37,457 nt of DNA, from assembly GCA_945883695.1 (NCBI GenBank), contig CAMCYK010000032.1, positions 1 to 37,457 of the forward strand, read 5' to 3'. This document shows positions 6,867 through 15,838 of this stretch, in pieces. The stretch's first letter is position 1. Each line of letters begins with the position of its first letter. Position numbers and translations under genes: made by a program. The notes beneath the pieces are model-generated. The model searched no databases and was not told where the DNA came from. It worked only from the letters and a program-made list of their open reading frames with translations. Source of the DNA: Akkermansia muciniphila. Its GTDB lineage: Bacteria > Verrucomicrobiota > Verrucomicrobiia > Verrucomicrobiales > Akkermansiaceae.

Positions 6867-9272
6867 ATGCATCGACTCCTCGCCGCCCTTTTTCTCGCCA
6901 GCCCGCTCTCCGCCGAGCCCCGCCAGCTTTCCGGCATCTACCCGCACCTCGCGATGTTCAACGACGAAGGCGAGTGCGGCACCGGTGCCGTGGTTCCCTG
7001 GGCCGACCGGCTGTGGGTCGTCACCTACGCCCCGCACAAGCCGACCGGCTCGTCCGACAAGCTGTACGAGATCACTCCGGACCTCCGGCAAATCATCCGC
7101 CCCGAGTCGATCGGCGGCACCCCGGCCAACCGCATGATCCATGAGGAGTCGCAGCAGCTCTTCATCGGGCCGCACGCGATCTCGGCCGACGGCAAGGTCC
7201 GCACGATCCCCTACACGGCGATGTATGGCCGCCCCACCGGCAATGCCCGCCACCTGTTCGATCCGGCCGGGAAAATCTACTACGCGTCGATGGAGGAGGC
7301 CTTCTACGAGGTCGACGTCCGCACCCTGGAGGTCACCGAGTTGTTCCGCGACGAGCAGCAGGAAGGCGGCCGCAAGGCGGAGCTCCCCGGCTATCACGGC
7401 AAGGGCCTCTACTCCGGCCACGGCAAGCTGATCTACTCGAACAACGGCGAACACGGCAACGCCGCCAAGACCGACCCGGCCATCCCCTCCGGCGTCCTCG
7501 CCACCTGGGACGGCAAGGCGGAACGATTCGAAGTCGTCCGCCGCAACCAGTTCACCGAAGTCACCGGCCCCGGCGGCATCCACGGCAACCAGAACCCCGC
7601 CACCGACCCCGTCTGGTCGATGGGCTGGGACCACCGCTCGCTGATCCTGATGCTGCTCGACGGCGGCAAGTGGCACCCCTACCGGCTGCCCAAGGGTTCC
7701 CATTCCTACGACGGCGCCCACGGCTGGAACACCGAGTGGCCGCGCATCCGCGAGATCGGCGAAGGCGACCCGCTGCTCGCCACCATGCATGGCACCTTCT
7801 GGAAATTCCCGAGGACCTTCTCCCTCAAGAACAGCGCGGGCATCGCCCCGCGTTCGAATTATCTCAAGGTGATCGGCGACTTCGCCCGCTGGAACGACCG
7901 CGTGGTCTTCGGCTGCGACGACACCGCGAAGTCCGAGTTCCTCAACAAGAGCAAGGCCAAGGGCAACATCGCCGCGCCCCGCTCGCAATCCAACCTGTGG
8001 TTCGTCGAACCCGCGCGGATCGACCAACTCGGGCCGCCCGTCGGCCGCGGCGCGCTGTGGCTCGACGACGCCGTGAAAGCCGGTGTTCCGTCCGACCCCT
8101 TCCTCTTTGCCGGCTATTCCCGCCGCGGCGTCCACCTCCACCACGCCGGATCCGCCCCGGTCACTTTCTCCTTCGAGGTCGACCGCGCCGGCGACGGCAC
8201 CTGGTCCCCGCTTGCCAAGGTCACCGTCCCCGCCAAGGAATACCGCTGGCTCGCCTTCACCCCGGAGCAAGCGGGAGCCTGGATCCGGATCACGCCCGGG
8301 ACCGACGCCTCCGGCGCCACCGCCTTCTTCCAGTATTCCAACTCCGACAACCGTAGTAGTTCCCCCGCGGGGATCTTCAGCGGCATCGCCCGGGCCGGCG
8401 ACGCCAAGACCACCGGCGGCCTGATCCGGGCCCGCGACGGACGCAGCGGCAACCTCGCCTTCGCGGCCATCGGTGCCGACGGCAAGGACAGCGGCTGCTA
8501 CGAACTCGATGGAGACTTGAGCCTCAAGCCGGCCACCGACGCCGGGCTCCACCAGCACACCTTGCAGAACACGAAGATCCCGGTCGGCGTGATCCGGACC
8601 GACGCCGCCTCCGTGCTCTTCATCGACGACGACGGCAAGCGCTGGCGCCTGCCGAAAGGCGACCCCGCCCTCGACACCGCCGGCCCGCTCGGTGCCAGCC
8701 GCGCCGCCCGCGAAGTCGCCACCGAGCGCGACCTCTTCCATGCCCACGGCACCTTCTACGAGCTCCCCGCGCGCAACGCGGGCGGTTTCGGCAAGCTGCG
8801 CCCGGTCACCACCCATAACTTCCGCATCCACGACTTCTGCTCGTTCCGCGGCCTCTTCGTCATGACCGGTATCGCGGCGGACGCCCCGGCGGACAATCCC
8901 CACCTCATCCGCTCCGCCGACGGCAAGGCGGTGCTCTGGGCCGGTGCCATCGACGACATCTGGAGCATGGGCAAACCCCGCGGCCAGGGCGGTCCGTGGA
9001 AGGACACGGCGGTGGCCGCCGGTGACCTGTCCGACCCCTACCTGATGACCGCCTACGACGAAAAGTCACTCACCCTCGCCACGGACAGGGACGCCACCAT
9101 CACGGCCGAGATCGACCTCACCGGCGACGGCAAATGGGTCGCCTACCGGAGCTTCCCGGTCAAAGCCGGGAGCCCGCTCGAGCACGATTTCCCCGCGGGT
9201 TTCTCCGCCTATTGGATCCGCTTCAAGTCCGGCGGGGACGCCACCGTGACCGCCCGGCTCGTCTACCGCTGA
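6867..9272 (+). CDS. Large secreted protein of unknown function
   Basis: The protein has 801 residues. The N-terminus MHRLLAALFLASPLSAEP is a typical signal peptide with cleavage near LSAEP, so it is exported. I do not recognise a catalytic family. Segments such as GECGTGAVVPWADRLWVVTY, LYEITPDLRQII, GKIYYASMEEAFYEVD and GVLATWDGKAERFEVV recur at intervals in the style of a beta-propeller, and two pieces (EVDRAGDGTWSPLAKVTVPA near the middle and EIDLTGDGKWVAYRSFPVKA near the C-terminus) are clearly related, indicating an internal duplication. The start ATG at 6867 directly precedes the signal peptide. It is the first gene transcribed away from the ECF sigma gene and is a candidate for its regulon. 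Confidence 0.85.
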   Translation: MHRLLAALFLASPLSAEPRQLSGIYPHLAMFNDEGECGTGAVVPWADRLWVVTYAPHKPTGSSDKLYEITPDLRQIIRPESIGGTPANRMIHEESQQLFIGPHAISADGKVRTIPYTAMYGRPTGNARHLFDPAGKIYYASMEEAFYEVDVRTLEVTELFRDEQQEGGRKAELPGYHGKGLYSGHGKLIYSNNGEHGNAAKTDPAIPSGVLATWDGKAERFEVVRRNQFTEVTGPGGIHGNQNPATDPVWSMGWDHRSLILMLLDGGKWHPYRLPKGSHSYDGAHGWNTEWPRIREIGEGDPLLATMHGTFWKFPRTFSLKNSAGIAPRSNYLKVIGDFARWNDRVVFGCDDTAKSEFLNKSKAKGNIAAPRSQSNLWFVEPARIDQLGPPVGRGALWLDDAVKAGVPSDPFLFAGYSRRGVHLHHAGSAPVTFSFEVDRAGDGTWSPLAKVTVPAKEYRWLAFTPEQAGAWIRITPGTDASGATAFFQYSNSDNRSSSPAGIFSGIARAGDAKTTGGLIRARDGRSGNLAFAAIGADGKDSGCYELDGDLSLKPATDAGLHQHTLQNTKIPVGVIRTDAASVLFIDDDGKRWRLPKGDPALDTAGPLGASRAAREVATERDLFHAHGTFYELPARNAGGFGKLRPVTTHNFRIHDFCSFRGLFVMTGIAADAPADNPHLIRSADGKAVLWAGAIDDIWSMGKPRGQGGPWKDTAVAAGDLSDPYLMTAYDEKSLTLATDRDATITAEIDLTGDGKWVAYRSFPVKAGSPLEHDFPAGFSAYWIRFKSGGDATVTARLVYR

Positions 9273-9514
9273 AGCGTCGCGGCATCGCCGCGGACACTTC
9301 CGTGCTCACGCAATTGTCCCGATGGATCGTGCAAACCGCACGCAAGGGGGATCCTCTCCCGGTGGAAATCAGCAGAGGCAGCGGCTCGGAGCAGCGCCTA
9401 CTACCACTCCCATCTCCCTGGCGTCCGGCCCTTTGCATGCCGAGCGAGGATCCGGCTGAATTCACCCGGATGAACCGCGTCCAATGGGTGCGCAACAAGC
9501 TGGACCCACACGTT

Positions 9515-10780
9515 ATGAAATCACCCCGATACGCCCTGATGGCGACCATTACCGCATTCTCCACCTGCGGAGCATTGCTTTCTCCCATGATGGGGATCGC
9601 CCTTGCCCAGGCTCCAGGACAAGCGCTGGAGGACCAGGAGATCCTCACCCGTGGCCCGGTCCACGAAGCCTTCGCGACTTCCATCAATTTCGAGCCCCAG
9701 GCCGGCATCCTGATCGACACGCAACCGCCGGAACCGATCGACGAACTGCCGCCGGAACAGCAACTGGAAGGCGACAATGTCACCTGGATCTCAGGCTACT
9801 GGGCGTGGGACGAGGACCAGGACGATTTCCTCTGGATCAGCGGTGTCTGGCGCAACATCCCGCCCGACCGCGAATGGGTTCCCGGCTACTGGACGGAAAC
9901 AGAAAACCAGTACCAGTGGGTTTCCGGCTATTGGGAGGACCTGAGCGTGACGGAGGTGAGCTATCTTCCGGCACCTCCCAAGACGCTTGAAGTGGGGCCC
10001 AACGTGAAATCACCCTCTTCGAACCATTCGTGGATTCCGGGACAGTGGGCCTGGTCGGAGTCAAACTACCGCTGGAGCCCCGGCTACTGGGAACCTCTCC
10101 GTGAGAACTGGACGTATGTGCCCAGCTATTACAACTGGACCCCGCGCGGTTATATCCATGTCAATGGTTACTGGGATTACGCGGTGGCCCGCCGGGGGGT
10201 GATTTTCGCTCCCGTCCACTTCCGCGGCAACCAGTATCGCCAGCCCGGCTTCAGCTACTCGCCGGTGACCGTGATCAGCCTGGCCTTGCTGACCAACCAT
10301 CTCTTTGTCCGCCCTTCGTACGGCCACTACTACTACGGGGACTACTATGAACCCCGCTATCGCACCAGCGGCTTCTTCGCCTACTACTCCTACAGTTCGG
10401 TTCATCGCGGTTATGATCCGATCTATGCCCACCAGCGCTGGGATCATCGCGACGACCGCAACTGGGAGCGGAGCCGCCGCGACGACTTCGACTACTTCCG
10501 CGACAACCGCGATGCCCGCCCGCCACGGACTTGGGCCGCCTTGCGGGAGTTGCCGAACGGCGGCCGCGGATTCAAGGGTCGGGACAGCGAATACATGGTC
10601 GCGTCATCGATCAGCCAGTTCGCCCAAGTTGAACAGGACGGCAAGCGTTTCAGAAAGCTCGAGCAGCCCCAGCGCGAGCCCAAAGCCCAGCCCCAGCGCC
10701 AAGTCCAGCCACAACGCCAGGTCCAGCCGGAGCGGAAAGGCCAACCGGAGCGCGACAAAAAGGAAAAGGAAGCCAAGTAA
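9515..10780 (+). CDS. Secreted WxxGxW-repeat protein
   Basis: The 421-residue protein starts with a signal peptide (to about residue 32, ALAQA). Six exact WxxGxW repeats follow (WISGYW, WISGVW, WVPGYW, WVSGYW, WIPGQW, WSPGYW), with a degenerate seventh (HVNGYW). Then come a Tyr-rich middle and a C-terminal tail of repeated QPQRQV and KEKE-like low complexity. The WxxGxW/YXWGXW repeat family is widespread in exported proteins of unknown function. ATG 9515 is preferred over the in-frame ATG at 9470 because it puts the signal peptide at the N-terminus. The 242 bp between this gene and the previous stop (9273-9514) show no other gene; no clear promoter is visible. Confidence 0.85.
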   Translation: MKSPRYALMATITAFSTCGALLSPMMGIALAQAPGQALEDQEILTRGPVHEAFATSINFEPQAGILIDTQPPEPIDELPPEQQLEGDNVTWISGYWAWDEDQDDFLWISGVWRNIPPDREWVPGYWTETENQYQWVSGYWEDLSVTEVSYLPAPPKTLEVGPNVKSPSSNHSWIPGQWAWSESNYRWSPGYWEPLRENWTYVPSYYNWTPRGYIHVNGYWDYAVARRGVIFAPVHFRGNQYRQPGFSYSPVTVISLALLTNHLFVRPSYGHYYYGDYYEPRYRTSGFFAYYSYSSVHRGYDPIYAHQRWDHRDDRNWERSRRDDFDYFRDNRDARPPRTWAALRELPNGGRGFKGRDSEYMVASSISQFAQVEQDGKRFRKLEQPQREPKAQPQRQVQPQRQVQPERKGQPERDKKEKEAK

Positions 10781-10822
10781 ACGCTTCCACCGCATGGCCT
10801 CCGGGCCCGCGCGACCCTTGAG

Positions 10823-10863
10823 CAAAGCACGCGCCGGCGAGGATCCCCTCGCCGGCGCTTTGC
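10823..10863 (+). terminator. Strong GC-rich terminator hairpin
   Basis: An 11-bp perfect stem (GCGCCGGCGAG / CTCGCCGGCGC, loop of 6 nt) at 10831-10858 is followed by TTT. An outer CAAAGC / GCTTTG pairing can lengthen it with a small bulge. It lies between the convergent WxxGxW gene and the DUF58 gene and could serve both. Confidence 0.7.
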
Positions 10864-10883
10864 ATTTCAAGATTCAGCCGGGG

Positions 10884-12188
10884 TCACAAACGCCCCGCCG
10901 CCTTGATGTCGAGATAGCGGTTTGCCAGCGCCACCGGAAACTCCTGGGCCGGCACGTCCAGCGTGAGGATCCCGAAGCCCTGCAGGGTGGCCAGCACTTC
11001 CGAACGTTCGGAGTCGTAGCGCTCCGCCGCGGCGAAACGCAGCGCACCGCCGAAATCCTCGATCGGCCGGGTCCGCGCTTCCTCGACCGACCGCTCGCGC
11101 AGGCTGGCCAGCATCACCAGATGCCGCGACCGCAGCAGGCGCATCGCCGGCACCAGCTCGGAGGCGTCCTCGCCGCGCAGGTTCGTCATCACCACCACCA
11201 GCGCGCGGCGCTTCTGCCGGCCTAACAGCAATTCCGCCGCCGCCGAGAAATCGCTGGGCTCCGGGGTGGTCCGGTAGTCGAACAGGTGGTTCAGCAACAC
11301 CGACATCGAGTGCGAGCCCTTCACCGGCGGCAACCAGCGCCGGGTGCCGCCGAAGGCCTGCACGCCGACCTGGTCGCCCTGCCGCAGCGCGACGTAGGAC
11401 AGCAGCAGCATCGCGTTCAGGCAGTGGTCGAATTGGGGCAACTCGCCGTCCATCGCCCGCATCCGACGCCCGGTGTCGGTGAGGAACACCACCGTCTGGT
11501 TGCGTTGCTCCTGGAATTCGCGGCTGATCAGCTGCGCCCGCCGCGAGGTCGCCTTCCAGTCGATCTGCGCGAAAGGATCACCATCCCGGTACTCCCGGAG
11601 CTGGTGGAAATCGCGGCTGCTGCCGGCGAAGGCCTTGCGCACGATCCCCATCTGGTCCTGCCGCGCTTGCATTGCCAGCAGCGCGAAGCGCAGCACCGGC
11701 TCATAGTCCGGATAGACCTTCGCCTCCCCGCTCTCGCCCGCCAGATCCCTCTTGCGCCAAAGCCCCAGCGGCGAGTCCCGCCGCACGTGGACCTTGTCGA
11801 ACACGCAAACCCCGCGTTCGAGGATCCGCACCGCGTGGTCGACCCGCGCCTTACCGCCCGCCGCGATGGTCCCCGACCATGGCATCGCTTCCACTTCCGC
11901 GCCGGCCGGCACCCCGTCGAACACCTCCACCACCGCCGCCACACGGCCCGGATTCACGATCTCCAGCCGCACCTCGGCCGCCTCGCCCACCGCGAAGCGC
12001 CCCGGCAAGCGCCGCGTCACCTCGACCTTCCGCAGGCGCGCCAGCGTCACCGCGTCGAGCAGCGCCAACCCCGCGAAACCCGCCCCGCTCATCCACCACG
12101 CCGCCACCCCATCGCGCCACACCGAAGCGGCGAGCCCGAACAAGGCCCACCCCACCACGATCCCCAGCGCTCTTCCCGTCGGACTCAT
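10884..12188 (-). CDS. DUF58 protein (von Willebrand A-like fold)
   Basis: The 434-residue protein has two hydrophobic helices at the N-terminus, a beta-rich segment, then the DUF58 signature (FHQLREYRDGDPFAQIDWKA, residues about 195-215) and a vWA-like core with VVFLTDTGRRM, where DTG stands for the MIDAS-type aspartate. DUF58 proteins are usually encoded beside MoxR ATPases and are thought to cooperate with them in chaperone-like metal or cofactor insertion, but no reaction is established. The ATG at 12188 has GAAGAGAG just before it. It is the last gene of the RDD to DUF58 cluster and, unlike the other members, is separated from MoxR by 142 bp holding repeats. A hairpin terminator follows. 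Confidence 0.9.
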   Translation of the reverse strand: MSPTGRALGIVVGWALFGLAASVWRDGVAAWWMSGAGFAGLALLDAVTLARLRKVEVTRRLPGRFAVGEAAEVRLEIVNPGRVAAVVEVFDGVPAGAEVEAMPWSGTIAAGGKARVDHAVRILERGVCVFDKVHVRRDSPLGLWRKRDLAGESGEAKVYPDYEPVLRFALLAMQARQDQMGIVRKAFAGSSRDFHQLREYRDGDPFAQIDWKATSRRAQLISREFQEQRNQTVVFLTDTGRRMRAMDGELPQFDHCLNAMLLLSYVALRQGDQVGVQAFGGTRRWLPPVKGSHSMSVLLNHLFDYRTTPEPSDFSAAAELLLGRQKRRALVVVMTNLRGEDASELVPAMRLLRSRHLVMLASLRERSVEEARTRPIEDFGGALRFAAAERYDSERSEVLATLQGFGILTLDVPAQEFPVALANRYLDIKAAGRL

Positions 12189-12207
12189 CTCTCTTCAAAT
12201 TCCATAT

Positions 12208-12232
12208 CATCAATCATCAATCATCAATCAAT
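12208..12232. repeat. Short 7-bp tandem repeat
   Basis: Three copies of CATCAAT plus a partial copy form an AT-rich patch in the 142-bp gap between the MoxR and DUF58 genes, just upstream of the DUF58 start. It is far lower in GC than its surroundings and may belong to a promoter region. Confidence 0.6.
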
Positions 12233-12286
12233 CTCCCCCCGCCTCGCGGTTCGCCCCCATCGGCTCCAACAACATCATCTTCTCTA

Positions 12287-12313
12287 CTTCGCGATCTTGG
12301 CGTCTTGGCGGTT
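12287..12313. repeat. Half-element resembling the 27717-27818 palindrome
   Basis: The run CTTCGCGATCTTGGCG, followed by TCTTGGCGGTT, is the reverse complement of an AACCGCCAAGACGCC sequence. It resembles in style the arms AACCGCGAAAAGACGC of the long inverted repeat at 27717-27818. Only one arm is present here. Confidence 0.35.
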
Positions 12314-12330
12314 CACTTTCTCCGGATCCC

Positions 12331-13320
12331 TCACTGCCTCGGTGCCGGCACCGAATCGACAATCCCCTTCAGCACCTCGTCCATCGATTGCCCGCCCATC
12401 GCGACCTCCGGCGCGAGCTGGACGCGGTGTCGCAGCACCGGCAGCGAAGCCGCCTTGATGTCGTCCGGGATCACGAAATGACGGCCGTGCATCAACGCGA
12501 TCGCCTTGCCGATCCGCACCAGCGCGATCGCCCCGCGGGTTCCCGCGCCGAGCCACACCGAGCGCGCCTCGCGGGTCGCCTGGACGATCGCCACCGCGTA
12601 GTCGACGACCTCGCGGACCACCTGCACCGCGGCCGTCGCGGCCTGCGCGCGCACCACGTCGTCGGGCGACGCCACCACCTGCAAGGAATCGCTCGCGGTG
12701 TCGCCCGGCGCCTCCGCCGACGCGCGCGCGACGATCTCCGACTCGGCATCCGGCGCCGGATAGTCGATCAGGATCTTCATCAGGAAGCGGTCGAGCTGCG
12801 CCTCCGGCAGCGGGTAGGTCCCCTCGTGTTCCACCGGGTTCTGGGTCGCCAGCGTCATGAAGGGCGGCGCGAGTTTCAGAGTCTCGCCATCGATCGTCAC
12901 CTGCCGCTCTTGCATCACCTCCAGCAGCGCCGCCTGGGTTTTCGCCGGCGCGCGGTTGATCTCGTCCGCCAGCAGGAGATTGCAGAAGACCGGCCCGCGG
13001 CGGAGCTGGAAAGTCTGGCTTTTCATGTCGAACAGGCGGAAGCCGGTCACGTCGGACGGCATCAGGTCGGGCGTGAACTGGATGCGCCCGAAGCCGCCGC
13101 CGAAGGCCCGCGCCAGCGCGATCACCAGCTGGGTCTTGCCGAGCCCCGGCTTGCCCTCCAGCAGCACGTGGCCGCCGGCGAGCAATCCGGCCAGCACCTG
13201 GCTGACCACCTCGCGCTGGCCCAGCACGGCATGTTCGACCTGCGCCCGCAGGCGGGCCACCAGCGCGGAGGCGTCCGCCGACGGCGGAGCGGCTTGGAAT
13301 ACGGCTTCTTCTTCAGTCAT
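12331..13320 (-). CDS. MoxR-family AAA+ ATPase
   Basis: The 329-residue protein carries Walker A GKPGLGKT (56-63), Walker B LLLADE (115-120), the MoxR-typical INRAPAKTQAALLEVMQERQ, and sensor 1 LATQNPVEHEGTYPLPEAQL. MoxR ATPases work as hexameric chaperones with vWA/DUF58 partners, and the DUF58 gene lies downstream here. The ATG at 13320 overlaps the DUF4350 stop by the 4 nt ATGA, which fixes the start and indicates coupled translation. It is cytoplasmic with no membrane segment. Its substrate in this cluster is unknown. Confidence 0.95.
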   Translation of the reverse strand: MTEEEAVFQAAPPSADASALVARLRAQVEHAVLGQREVVSQVLAGLLAGGHVLLEGKPGLGKTQLVIALARAFGGGFGRIQFTPDLMPSDVTGFRLFDMKSQTFQLRRGPVFCNLLLADEINRAPAKTQAALLEVMQERQVTIDGETLKLAPPFMTLATQNPVEHEGTYPLPEAQLDRFLMKILIDYPAPDAESEIVARASAEAPGDTASDSLQVVASPDDVVRAQAATAAVQVVREVVDYAVAIVQATREARSVWLGAGTRGAIALVRIGKAIALMHGRHFVIPDDIKAASLPVLRHRVQLAPEVAMGGQSMDEVLKGIVDSVPAPRQ

Positions 13321-14417
13321 GAGAGGGATAGGTGGATCTTCTGCAAATCGGCGAGCACCCGCGTGAACGACGTCGCGTCGCCCGGGTGCTCGTGGGTCAT
13401 CGCCCGCTGGGCCCGATCGCGGGTCACCCCGGCGCGCCGGGCGATCCATTCGAAAAGATCGGCGTCGCGATGGCCCGCCGCCGCCAGCCGTTGGGCGCGT
13501 TCGAGCACCGAGTCGCGCAGCGGCCGCAGCAGCGCCGCGCCCTTGTCGAGCCGCCATTGGAAATCGCCGAGCGCTTCAAGGTGGTGATCGTAGTCGCGCA
13601 GCGTCGACGGCTCTTCCTCGCGCCGCAAGGGGCCGAAGCGCGGCATGTTCTTCCACAACCAGAACACCGTCACCGCCAGCAAGCCGGCCAGCGCCGGCCA
13701 GCCCTTTTTCCACATCAGCTCCCACAGCGAAAGCGCGGCATCCCGCACGATCACCACGCTGCCCTCGTAAGGGGACGACTCCACCAGTGCCAGCAGCAAC
13801 GCGGCGTGGTCGTGGTCGCCGATGTAGCGGTTGCGGAACGGCCGCGCGTCGGCCATCACCGTGATGATGCCCTCGCCGAAGTCCACCCGGCCCATCACCC
13901 GCGGACCCCTCCCCTCGCCCGTCACGCTCACTTCCGACGCCGCGAAGACCTCGAAGCGCTCGCCGTCCACCCGCAGCCGGTCGGCCTCGATCTTGCCGCC
14001 CCGTTCCACGTTCAGGCCCGCCTGGCGGAGCCACTCGCCCAGCGCCTCCGGCACGGGGGTCTTGGGCTTTCCGCCCCTCCCCTGGACGACCGCCCAGTCG
14101 TCGAGATGCGATTCCGCGTGCTCCACCAGGCACAGCAGGTGGCCGCCGTCCTCCACCCACTCGCCGAGTTCGCGCGCGGTGCCCCGGGTGGAGATGACCG
14201 ACGCCGGCACCAGGGCCACCGACACCGCGTCGTCCAAGCCCGGCCAGCCCGGCTTGCTGACCACGGTGTAGCCGCTTTGCTCGAGGAAGCGGCCCGCCGC
14301 CAGATAGGCATCGAGCCGAGCCTTGCCCTTGTAGCCGACCTCGCGCTGGCGCGTCGTGTGACCGCCCCCGCAGCCTGCGAGCAACGCGCACAGCACCAGC
14401 ACCCAGCACGGCTTCAC
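13317..14417 (-). CDS. DUF4350-type membrane lipoprotein
   Basis: The 366-residue protein begins with a signal sequence and lipobox (LCALLAGC), so it is probably a lipoprotein. An alpha/beta region follows (about 20-230), including YTVVSKPGWPGLDD and a GGHLLCLVEH segment as in DUF4350/GATase-like folds. One membrane helix (PALAGLLAVTVFWLWKN) precedes a helical cytoplasmic C-terminus. The GTG start at 14417 is well supported: GGAGG lies about 6 nt upstream and GTGA overlaps the stop of the DUF4129 gene. DUF4350 proteins are regularly encoded beside MoxR and DUF58 genes, but no biochemical role is known. Confidence 0.8.
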   Translation of the reverse strand: MKPCWVLVLCALLAGCGGGHTTRQREVGYKGKARLDAYLAAGRFLEQSGYTVVSKPGWPGLDDAVSVALVPASVISTRGTARELGEWVEDGGHLLCLVEHAESHLDDWAVVQGRGGKPKTPVPEALGEWLRQAGLNVERGGKIEADRLRVDGERFEVFAASEVSVTGEGRGPRVMGRVDFGEGIITVMADARPFRNRYIGDHDHAALLLALVESSPYEGSVVIVRDAALSLWELMWKKGWPALAGLLAVTVFWLWKNMPRFGPLRREEEPSTLRDYDHHLEALGDFQWRLDKGAALLRPLRDSVLERAQRLAAAGHRDADLFEWIARRAGVTRDRAQRAMTHEHPGDATSFTRVLADLQKIHLSLS

Positions 14418-15838
14418 GGGTTCCTCCCTTCCGCGAACGGCCAGCTCTCGCAGAGCCGGCGCATCGCCTCCTCGGGCGGCGCGCTCCGGCCGTAGGCCAG
14501 CCTCATCCAGGCCTCCGTCAGGCCGCTGAAATACCCGGCGTGGACCGCCGCTTCCGCCGCCACCCGTCGCAGGCAGTCGCTTTCGGTGTCGGACTCGGCG
14601 ATCTCGACGCCGCCGTTCGCGATCAAGCGCGAGATCGCCCCGCGGTAGAGCAAACCCATCGCCTCCTGCCGCCGGCCGACTTGCCATAACTCCATCGCCG
14701 CCGCCGGGATATCCCGCGGCAGCGATTCCGGCGCGACCTCCAGCCCCATCACCACCCGCGCCGCCGGCGTTGCCAGCCGCTTCGCCGGCGCGCCTCCGCC
14801 GCCCTTGAACAAATGGCGGTAGCGCCAGATCAGCCAGACCACGAAGGCCACGAAAGCCAGGAGGACCAGCCACAGCAGCCCCTCCGCGATCCCGGCCAGC
14901 CACGAGCCATCCCAATTCCAGGTCCGCGGGGCGGTCGGGTTCGGCACCCGGAACTCCTCCGAATACACGGTGAAATCCGGATGGGCCTTCACCTCTTCCA
15001 TCGTTTCCTTCGGTGCCGCCCGCGCCACCGGCGGGGATCCGCAGAAGACCAGCAGGCCGAGCAACGCCGCGCCGGCCCCGCGCAGCCGGTTGCCCAAGCG
15101 GCGGAACGCCAGCTCGACGTCCCAGCCTTCGATCCAGGTACGATGGTTGACGTAGATCCCGAAGCCCGCCCCGGTCGCGAACACGTCGACCAGCGACAGC
15201 GACAGCAGCAGCGAGACCAGCCCCAGCCAGCCGACCGCCGCCGGGATCTCGCTCCACGAGTCGTCCTTCCACGCTTCGAGCAGCGCCTGCCATTCCTCCG
15301 CCTGGCCGGCCGGCAGGAACATCATCGCCATGAAAAACAGCGCCAGCGCCAGCCAACCGGTCAGCGCCGCGCGCCACATCGCCAGCATCACCACGGTGGC
15401 ATCGCCGCGCCGCAACAGCAGCCGCACCCGCCGCGCGTAATCCTTGCCCCGCAGGCCTTCGAGGTCCTCCACCGCCATCGTCAGCGGCCGCCACGGCGAG
15501 AGGCGCGCCCACAGCATGCGGAACCCGAAGCGCCGGACACAGGCACGCGGCAGCTCGCGGAAGATCTCCTTCCACCGCGGCAGCTCGCCGAACAAACGCC
15601 GGCTCAGCACGAACAACACCAGCCGCGAGCCGACCGGCATCCACCACCAGCAGGCCAGCACCACCGGCACCGGATACTCGCGCAGGAAAAACGAGGCCGG
15701 CACCAGCACCGGCACCAGGCCCAGCCACCAGGCCGCGAACAGGCGCCAGAAATCCCGCCGCGCCAGCGCCAGGCCGAGGTCGACCGCCTCCCAGTCGCTC
15801 CGCGGGCGGAGCTCGGCCGTCACGCTCTCAAGCCGCAC
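14414..15838 (-). CDS. Multi-helix membrane protein with DUF4129-like C-terminus
   Basis: The protein has 474 residues. There are five to six hydrophobic helices in the first 260 residues, including FFLREYPVPVVLACWWWMPV and ALTGWLALALFFMAMMFLPA. A soluble loop follows (about 280-320), then another helix (LLWLVLLAFVAFVVWLIWRY) and a C-terminal domain with MELWQVGRRQEAMGLLYRGA and ISRLIANGGVEI that looks like DUF4129. This domain is a usual companion of the MoxR/DUF58 genes. The GTG at 15838 overlaps the SpoIIM-like gene by 11 nt; a second in-frame GTG at 15823 would remove five residues and is equally possible. The function is unknown. Confidence 0.75.
   Translation of the reverse strand: MRLESVTAELRPRSDWEAVDLGLALARRDFWRLFAAWWLGLVPVLVPASFFLREYPVPVVLACWWWMPVGSRLVLFVLSRRLFGELPRWKEIFRELPRACVRRFGFRMLWARLSPWRPLTMAVEDLEGLRGKDYARRVRLLLRRGDATVVMLAMWRAALTGWLALALFFMAMMFLPAGQAEEWQALLEAWKDDSWSEIPAAVGWLGLVSLLLSLSLVDVFATGAGFGIYVNHRTWIEGWDVELAFRRLGNRLRGAGAALLGLLVFCGSPPVARAAPKETMEEVKAHPDFTVYSEEFRVPNPTAPRTWNWDGSWLAGIAEGLLWLVLLAFVAFVVWLIWRYRHLFKGGGGAPAKRLATPAARVVMGLEVAPESLPRDIPAAAMELWQVGRRQEAMGLLYRGAISRLIANGGVEIAESDTESDCLRRVAAEAAVHAGYFSGLTEAWMRLAYGRSAPPEEAMRRLCESWPFAEGRNP

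Noticed and set aside
5000..9000. Long open frames on the opposite strand of GC-rich genes
   Set aside because: They mirror the codon pattern of the real genes and have no recognisable domain.
12208..12232. Tandem repeat considered as a CRISPR array
   Set aside because: The unit is only 7 bp with no spacers; the array is too short and no cas gene is near.
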